The translations under genes were made by a program, and so were the position numbers. A stretch of 64,000 nt of DNA from Embiotoca jacksoni (lineage: Eukaryota > Chordata > Actinopteri > Embiotocidae). The stretch covers positions 62,001-126,000 of the forward strand of contig JAKOON010000123.1 in assembly GCA_022577435.1 (NCBI GenBank). The letters are read 5' to 3'. This document shows positions 59,031 to 64,000 of the stretch, piece after piece; position 1 is the first letter of the stretch, and each line of letters opens with the position of its first letter. A model generated the notes under the pieces. It saw nothing but the letters and a program-made list of their open reading frames with translations, searched no databases and was not told the DNA's origin.

Positions 59031-60049
59031 GCATCAGATTTTTTTTCATCCGTGAGTCTTTGCTGTTGGATACAGCTTTGAAGTTTTCCGGGTACACACC
59101 AACGCCACAATCTCCAAATCATTTTTCTAGTTAGATACTTTGCAGTGTCTACAATTAGTAAGGGAATGCAAAATACACGCCGTCACCCCTGGAATAGTGG
59201 AGGACATCCCCGTCGACGGGCAAACTCCATCTGTGAACCGTTTTGAGCACGTCTGTAAACACATTTTCAGCTTAGTAACAACCTACTCGCAAGCTGAACT
59301 TCTCCCACCGTGCAGTGGCAGAACCCAGCAGACAATTTGGTGTGTGTTTGTGTATGATTGTGCGTATCACAATAGCCATTTACAGGGGAAAAAAAAAAAA
59401 AAAAGAAAACCAGGGGGAGAGGAAAAAAAAAAAATACGAAAAATAAATTGAGCTCAAGCCATTTTGTTTACAGCCAGAGATTTTGATATCTGCTGCCTGG
59501 TAAGGGGGAGGCTCAACAAGTTTAAAGTGAAACAGACAGCCGCATTCTCGCACAAAGCAGCTTGAGGGGAAAATCACTGTTGGGAAACTGCGCTCGTCCT
59601 GTTCAGAATTCAAATGAATGTGGAAGCAATCCGGTTGTACGAGTGGAGGAAATAGTGAGGCCAGGCATGCAGGCAGGCAGGCAGTCGACCGAGACAAGAC
59701 ACAAAAACATCACAGAGAAGACAGTGTGGATGTGAATCCAAAAAAAAAAACAAAAAAAAATGCACGGTTGGGCTACATTTCTAATATTTGATATTGATAA
59801 ATAGATAACACAAGCATCTAGCTTGTATTCAGCCGTATGTGTGGACGTCGGTGGTAGCGTGCGATCCTCAGCTTGTGATTTTGAGTCTTGCTTATATACA
59901 CTGCCCTGATGCCACAAATACTCACAGGTGCACCGACTCGCAGTTGAAATTATTCCCCAATAAATGCACAATTAAATCCAGTTTGAGGAACAGCTGCTTA
60001 ACACTAGAAGTCCCCGGTTGTTTCGGGAAACTACTTATCTCCTCTCAAA
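59031..60049. other. Non-coding sequence
   Basis: A-rich runs (59390-59405, 59422-59435, 59740-59760). The segment just upstream of 60050 would be the 5' UTR if the next entry is a real first exon. Confidence 0.35.
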
Positions 60050-60136
60050 ATGAAGCTATATTTGTGGCTCATTGTTACCACGCTCATCTTTTTGAAAGCA
60101 TTAATGAGCCTGCGGCTGAGTGCCGGAGGGGAGAAG
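60050..60136 (+). CDS. Possible first coding exon encoding a signal peptide (tentative)
   Basis: From the ATG at 60050 (context tcaaaatga) the frame runs 29 codons to a strong donor (gagaag then gtaagcc) in phase 0. The translation begins MKLYLWLIVTTLIFL and continues KALMSLRLSAGGEK. It has a basic residue at position 2, an about 14-residue hydrophobic core and then small polar residues, as in a secretory signal peptide. No second exon is visible before the window ends, and it would lie on the strand opposite the exon at 61212. A hydrophobic frame next to a donor can occur by chance. Confidence 0.3.
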
Positions 60137-60389
60137 GTAAGCCGAATAGTATCAAAAGATAGACTACTGCAGAGTTGGGAGACAACTGACAATAAGAAAA
60201 TAAAAAAATAAAAAACAGCTTTGTCCTTTAAAGGATAAACTCCTCTGGCAGAGTAATTGGCAAACACCAATTCAGCAGAATGTACAATAACTTGCTGTAG
60301 CTTTTGTGAGGGAAATTCCACGTATGGTCAGGTGAAATTATGTAGACGCTACGGCTGCGCCAATTTTGTTTTGTTGGTTGACTACAAGC
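60137..60389. other. Non-coding spacer
   Basis: AT-rich unique DNA; nothing recognised. Confidence 0.35.
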
Positions 60390-60690
60390 GGCAACAAATG
60401 TGACGTCACCCATCGGTTTGTGAACTGCTGTTCTGAAGTCTACAGTTCGGTATTTTGGCCGTCACCATCTTGCTAATTTGGGGTCAGAAGTGACCGTATT
60501 TGGACGTGAAACTGACTCAATCTGATCGGGAACCTGAGGAACACCACACGCGCCCGCCTATAGTGGAAACCTGCCTGCACTCCAGGCCTGTCAATCAAAA
60601 GTACACCCCCCCCCCCCCAAACATACCTACAGTCGATGGTTGCCTATAAATGTTGGGAGGAAAGGAATTGAACTTTATTCTCCTGTGACT
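60390..60690 (-). mobile_element. Interspersed repeat family R1, copy D
   Basis: In reverse orientation relative to copy B: atgtgacgtcacccatcggt, gtttgtgaactgctgttctg, caccatcttgctaatttggg, gtgaccgtatttggacg, tctgatcgggaacctgagga and caggcctgtcaatcaaaa, then a C14 run. It shares long blocks with copy A, and through them with B and C. It carries CTGTCAATCA at 60586-60595. Confidence 0.78.
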
Positions 60691-60849
60691 CAGTCGAGTC
60701 ATCTACTACCAGTAAATAAACTGAGATGATTCTGTATTGTCACAACATTGGTCATTTACAGCTTTTCTATAAATTCTTAAAACAGAAATGAAAAATGTAA
60801 ACAAACCAAAGATAACCTGTTTTTTGACCCCCTATAAAAGAAAGAAAAA

Positions 60850-61150
60850 ATTGCACATGGAGCTGATAAATTCTCTTCAAACCTGGTGGTAACTCTCAAA
60901 AACCAAAGGCTCCTCGAAGCAACTGTGAAGGTAATTGATGCCTACAAAGCAGTAGGAGGCTATAAAAAGATATCAAAGGGCTTCCAGCTTGCAAATTCCA
61001 CTGTTTGAAACTCCATTAAGAAATGGAAGTTACAGAAAGTTAAGAGACAACCAGGAAGACCAAGAAACTTTGCCAACAGATTACTCGAAGGGATGTGGAT
61101 GAACATGAGTCCTTATGAATGTTTATGACTGTCGTCAAATCATAGGAGAC
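60850..61150 (+). pseudogene. Tc1-like transposase N-terminal fragment
   Basis: Translation around 60925-61060 gives VKVIDAYKAVGGYKKISKGF, then QLANSTV, a stop, SIKKWKL and QPGRPR. This is the paired-domain-like helix-turn-helix region and the GRPR hinge of Tc1 transposases. Only the N-terminal part is present, with an in-frame stop and a shift. It lies about 60 bp downstream (minus-strand sense) of the exon donor at 61212, so it would be intronic. Confidence 0.8.
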
Positions 61151-61211
61151 ATCAGAAGGAAATGTTACCTGTAGAACTGTAACATGAAGTACAAGTATAA
61201 GAACTACTTAC

Positions 61212-61290
61212 CAGTGCTTCCTCCTCAGAGAGAATTCGCTCCTCATCGTGGACAAGCACCACTTTGGCCTTGACTTCATCAACTGTCAGA
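61212..61290 (-). CDS. Internal coding exon of an unidentified minus-strand gene (first in set)
   Basis: A 79-nt exon read from 61290 down. The acceptor has a long T/C tract ending ttacctccccacag; the donor is consensus (gcactg then gtaagtag). After one base completing the previous codon, 26 codons are open: LTVDEVKAKVVLVHDEER, then ILSEEEAL. It ends in phase 0, matching the phase-0 exon at 43326-43412. The peptide is an acidic, heptad-friendly helix. I do not recognise the family and give no symbol. The upstream exon and start codon lie beyond the window or were not found. Confidence 0.6.
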
Positions 61291-61444
61291 CTGTGGGGAG
61301 GTAAAAAAAATAAAATTAAAAAAAGGTTATTTCTCCCAGCTTTTTGTTGAGTATGATGATTGGATTTCATCATGATGCACTGAAAATTAAAAAAAGTAGT
61401 TTCCACTGACATTGACACCAATGAACTGTTTACAAAAGTAGAGC

Positions 61445-61640
61445 AGCCGAGGGCCAGCAAGACATTATTATTTTGATGGCTAAGGTTATGATTAGGTTTA
61501 GGTCAGGGTTAGACATTTAGTTGTGATGGTTAAGGTTAAGGGGCTGGGGGATGCATTACGTGAATGGAAAATTCCTACGGCGATAGTGAAACAAACATGT
61601 GTGTGTGTGTGTGTGTGTGGGTTTTTTTTTTTTTTTTTTA
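61445..61640 (+). repeat. Degenerate TTAGG-like repeat with (GT)n-T17 tail
   Basis: ggctaaggttatgattaggt is followed by ttaggtcagggttagac, gatggttaaggttaagg and gggatgcattacgtgaatgg. It then has gatagtgaaacaaacatg, a GT array (61599-61619) and a T run. The block order matches a common fish interspersed repeat. The GGTTAG-like strings are degenerate, so this is not an interstitial telomere. Confidence 0.5.
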
Positions 61641-62727
61641 AATACTCTGGAGATTAAATTAATACTGCACTTTTTTGACCAAATCCGCATCATCTTAAAA
61701 CCATTTTCTACTATTTTTTGACTATGATAAACGCCCCTACAGCCCGAACTGACTCTAAATCAAACTGCAAAATAAACTTCACTTGCAGTTCAGCTAATGC
61801 AAGACTAAGTTGAAATTAAAAAATATTTCCCTTGCGGGTGAACAACTCTGTCCTTTAAGCCTATCTCACTCTGAGTGGCACCCAACATAATGTAGCACGC
61901 AGTACAATCAACAGCACACATCCCGCCTATTATCCTACAACGCTCGGATCCTTCTATTCACTCATTCTTCCCTGCTGGCGTCTTCCTTCCAGAGGTTCCA
62001 CCTAAACTAGCACTACTGAGCTGAGATAATGACTGCATAGCCACGATCAATCCCAGGAGTTCATCAAAAGCGGAAGTGCAGGCAAACATACAAAGCGAAT
62101 AGCGCGTTCCACTCTCAGAGGATCAATGCCCGGGGTAAGTGCTGGAGAAACCATTGTGAAGCAGCACAAACGCTGCAGAGCCACAGCTCAGAAAATCTGG
62201 CATGAAGAAAACTGCCTATTGCCCCCACCCCATCACTGAGGGCATTTGTACACATGTAGACCACTGCATCATAAGAGCAGGTGCTTTGCGATGCACACCC
62301 CTTGTAGGTTTCACTGAGAAAGACAGTAGTAGATATTAGGGGACTCACACACACACACTGATAAATCCTGACAGAGGGGAGGGGATAAAAAGTACAACCT
62401 GTTCATGGGCTTTTGGGAGGCTCTATCATGGTTCATTTCCTGAAGCAGTTGGTAGACTCTATTTATAGGCCAGCATACTGGTACCAGTTAATCCTGCACT
62501 GGGCTTGCCAACTGCCTGCCAGCTGGCACAGTGGGTTGCACTTGTGTGTGGTGATCGGGAAGGTTCCGGATGAAATAATGGTGAGGATGGGAGACTAGAA
62601 TCTACCTTAATAGCCCATGTGTGAGGGTGCTTTTTTTTTTCTTCCCCATAGTGCAAACTGATAGAAAGAAACTTTTAGACTGAAACTTTTACTTCCTACC
62701 TCTGAATCACACTAAGATCCTTAAATA
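61641..62727. other. Non-coding sequence
   Basis: Unique DNA without a supported gene. Short ORFs only; a CA tract at 62347-62359 and a T run at 62631-62640. Confidence 0.4.
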
Positions 62728-63869
62728 TGGTGGTGATTGAAAGTTTGTGAACCCTTTAGAATTTTCTTGTTTTCAGCATAAGATAAACAGAACCCAATTA
62801 AACAAATGAGATCAAAATATGATGTTTGGTCATTTATTTATTGAGGGAAATGATCCAATGTTACATATCTGTGAGTGTTTTATTTAAAGAACGGAGATAT
62901 CCAAGTCTGACCTTCAAACCATGCATTAGTGGAAATGTACCATTTCATGAAGAAAAAAGATTTTTGAGGACCTCAGAAAATGTTCTCGATGCTCATCAGC
63001 CTGGAAAAGGTTACAAAAACATCTCTAAATAGTCCACAGTCAGACAGACTGTACAATAAGAGGAAATTGAAGACTATTGTTACTCTCTTAAGAGGTGGTC
63101 GAATAACAAACATCCCTTCATGAGGAAGGCATGTAATAGTCTTCTCTCGCATTTGCTAATACTCAGTTCATGAGTCCAAAATCAGGAGAAGACAATAGTG
63201 TGCATGGATGGGTTGCAAGGAGAAAGCTGCTGCTCTCTAAAAATAGCATCTGCAGTTTGCTATAGATCATGTTGGCAAGTCAGAAGGCTACTGGACAAAT
63301 GTATAAAAAAAAATTTAAAAAAAATGAAAAGCATTACGTTTGTTGAAAGGAAAACACTGAAGTCCGGCATAAGAACCATATCCCATTTATGAAGCATGGT
63401 GGTGGTAGTATCATGCTTTGGCCCTGTTTAGCTGCATGTCGGCCAAGAACAGCTTGCCTTCATTAAAAGGAACAGTGACTTCTGAATTATACCAACAAAT
63501 TTTACAGGAAAAATGTCAGGACCTCTTTCTGTGAACTGAATCTCAAGAGAAAGTGGGTCATGCAGTTATTCTCCCAAAGAATAATTAAAGAAGAATAAAG
63601 TTAACGTTTTGGAAAGGACAAGTCAAAGTCCCCTCAATCCGATAGAAAAGTTGTGGAAGGACCTGAACCAAGCAATTCATGTGAAGAAACCCACAAATGT
63701 CCAAGAATTGAAGCTCTTCTGTATGAAGGAACGGGCAAAAATTCTTCAGAACTGAACAGATTGTTATATTGTAATATTGTCTCAACAAAAAAAAAAACAT
63801 GTTTTAGGTCACATTTATGCAGAAATACAGAAAACTGAAAAGGGTTCACAAACTTTGGAGCATCACTGT
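62728..63869 (+). mobile_element. Nearly full-length defective Tc1-like transposon
   Basis: An approximately 1.14-kb element flanked by TA on each side (62726-62727 and 63870-63871), as expected for Tc1/mariner. The ends are inverted repeats: gaaagtttgtgaaccctt at the left and aagggttcacaaacttt at the right, with further imperfect matches outward. The internal sequence translates piecewise to Tc1 transposase: HQPGKGYKNISK, IEDYCYSLKRWSNNKHPFMR, TLKSGIRTISH, SMVVVVSCFG, NPIEKLWKDLNQAIHV and KKPTNVQELK. Several stops and frameshifts and an A-rich insertion (near 63305-63323) show that it is inactive. Confidence 0.9.
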
Positions 63870-63871
63870 TA

Positions 63872-64000
63872 GATCTATGGCCTGAACCTGCTGCACAGTT
63901 TAAAGGAGCAGTGATATTCATAGAGTTAATATTTGTATGAAAATACAAACATAATGATCATCAGCAGCATCTTAGCTTCTGGCTAATGTGTTTATGTGTC
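63872..64000. other. Window end, non-coding
   Basis: Short AT-rich flank of the transposon; nothing recognised. Confidence 0.4.

Noticed and set aside
61480..61545. Interstitial telomeric repeat
   Set aside because: GGTTAG-like strings are degenerate and part of a dispersed repeat, not a TTAGGG array.
1..64000. tRNA, rRNA, CRISPR, prophage or operon features
   Set aside because: No cloverleaf-capable sequence with intact A and B boxes, no rRNA-like blocks, no spacer-repeat arrays; window is a vertebrate intron/intergenic landscape.

Overview
The window reads as nuclear DNA of a ray-finned (teleost) fish. Long open reading frames are absent: every ORF above about 110 codons lies in a microsatellite, a minisatellite or low-complexity DNA, or has no recognisable domain. 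There are many dinucleotide and mononucleotide runs. The mobile-element debris is fish-like: broken Tc1/mariner (DD34E) transposons, LINE 3' tails, and short non-autonomous repeats present in several copies. There are no bacterial-style operons, tRNA or rRNA genes, or CRISPR arrays that I can see.

The best-supported gene evidence is a set of three small exons on the minus strand, at 61212-61290, 43326-43412 and 31622-31691. Each has good splice signals and their phases fit together (0 into 0, 0 into 0). They would join across introns of about 18 kb and 12 kb. The encoded acidic/amphipathic segments look like real protein, but I could not name the family. A possible alternative last exon lies at 39509-39619. 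Weaker exon-like intervals are listed with low confidence. One on the plus strand (60050-60136) would encode a signal-peptide-like N-terminus.

Layout: 1-10 kb is relatively CpG-rich unique DNA with several homeodomain-motif clusters, GA/CA/G tracts and a TATA-containing CpG-rich stretch near 8.6-8.95 kb. 10-13.2 kb carries CA/GT arrays, one copy of an interspersed repeat and an 18-bp minisatellite organised into a 108-bp higher-order unit. 13.2-26 kb is mostly unique DNA with a LINE tail (19.1-19.5 kb), a Tc1 relic (24.1-24.5 kb) and enhancer-like blocks. 26.8-27.8 kb holds two separate inverted repeats, one degenerate and one almost perfect. 28-43 kb has simple repeats, two more copies of the same interspersed repeat, a CACRTG-rich stretch and two of the exons. 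43-60 kb is largely non-coding with several enhancer-like blocks, old repeats and an 82-bp AT array. 60-64 kb contains the upstream exon, a fourth copy of the interspersed repeat, an N-terminal Tc1 fragment and a nearly full-length dead Tc1-like element with recognisable terminal inverted repeats.

The arrangement of large introns, few small exons, and AT-rich blocks dense in TAAT, POU-like and PBX/PREP-like motifs is what one expects in or beside a developmental gene's regulatory landscape. That is inference; conservation was not tested. The most unusual quantitative signal is six exact copies of the 10-mer TGATTGACAG (either strand), three of them inside copies of one repeat family.
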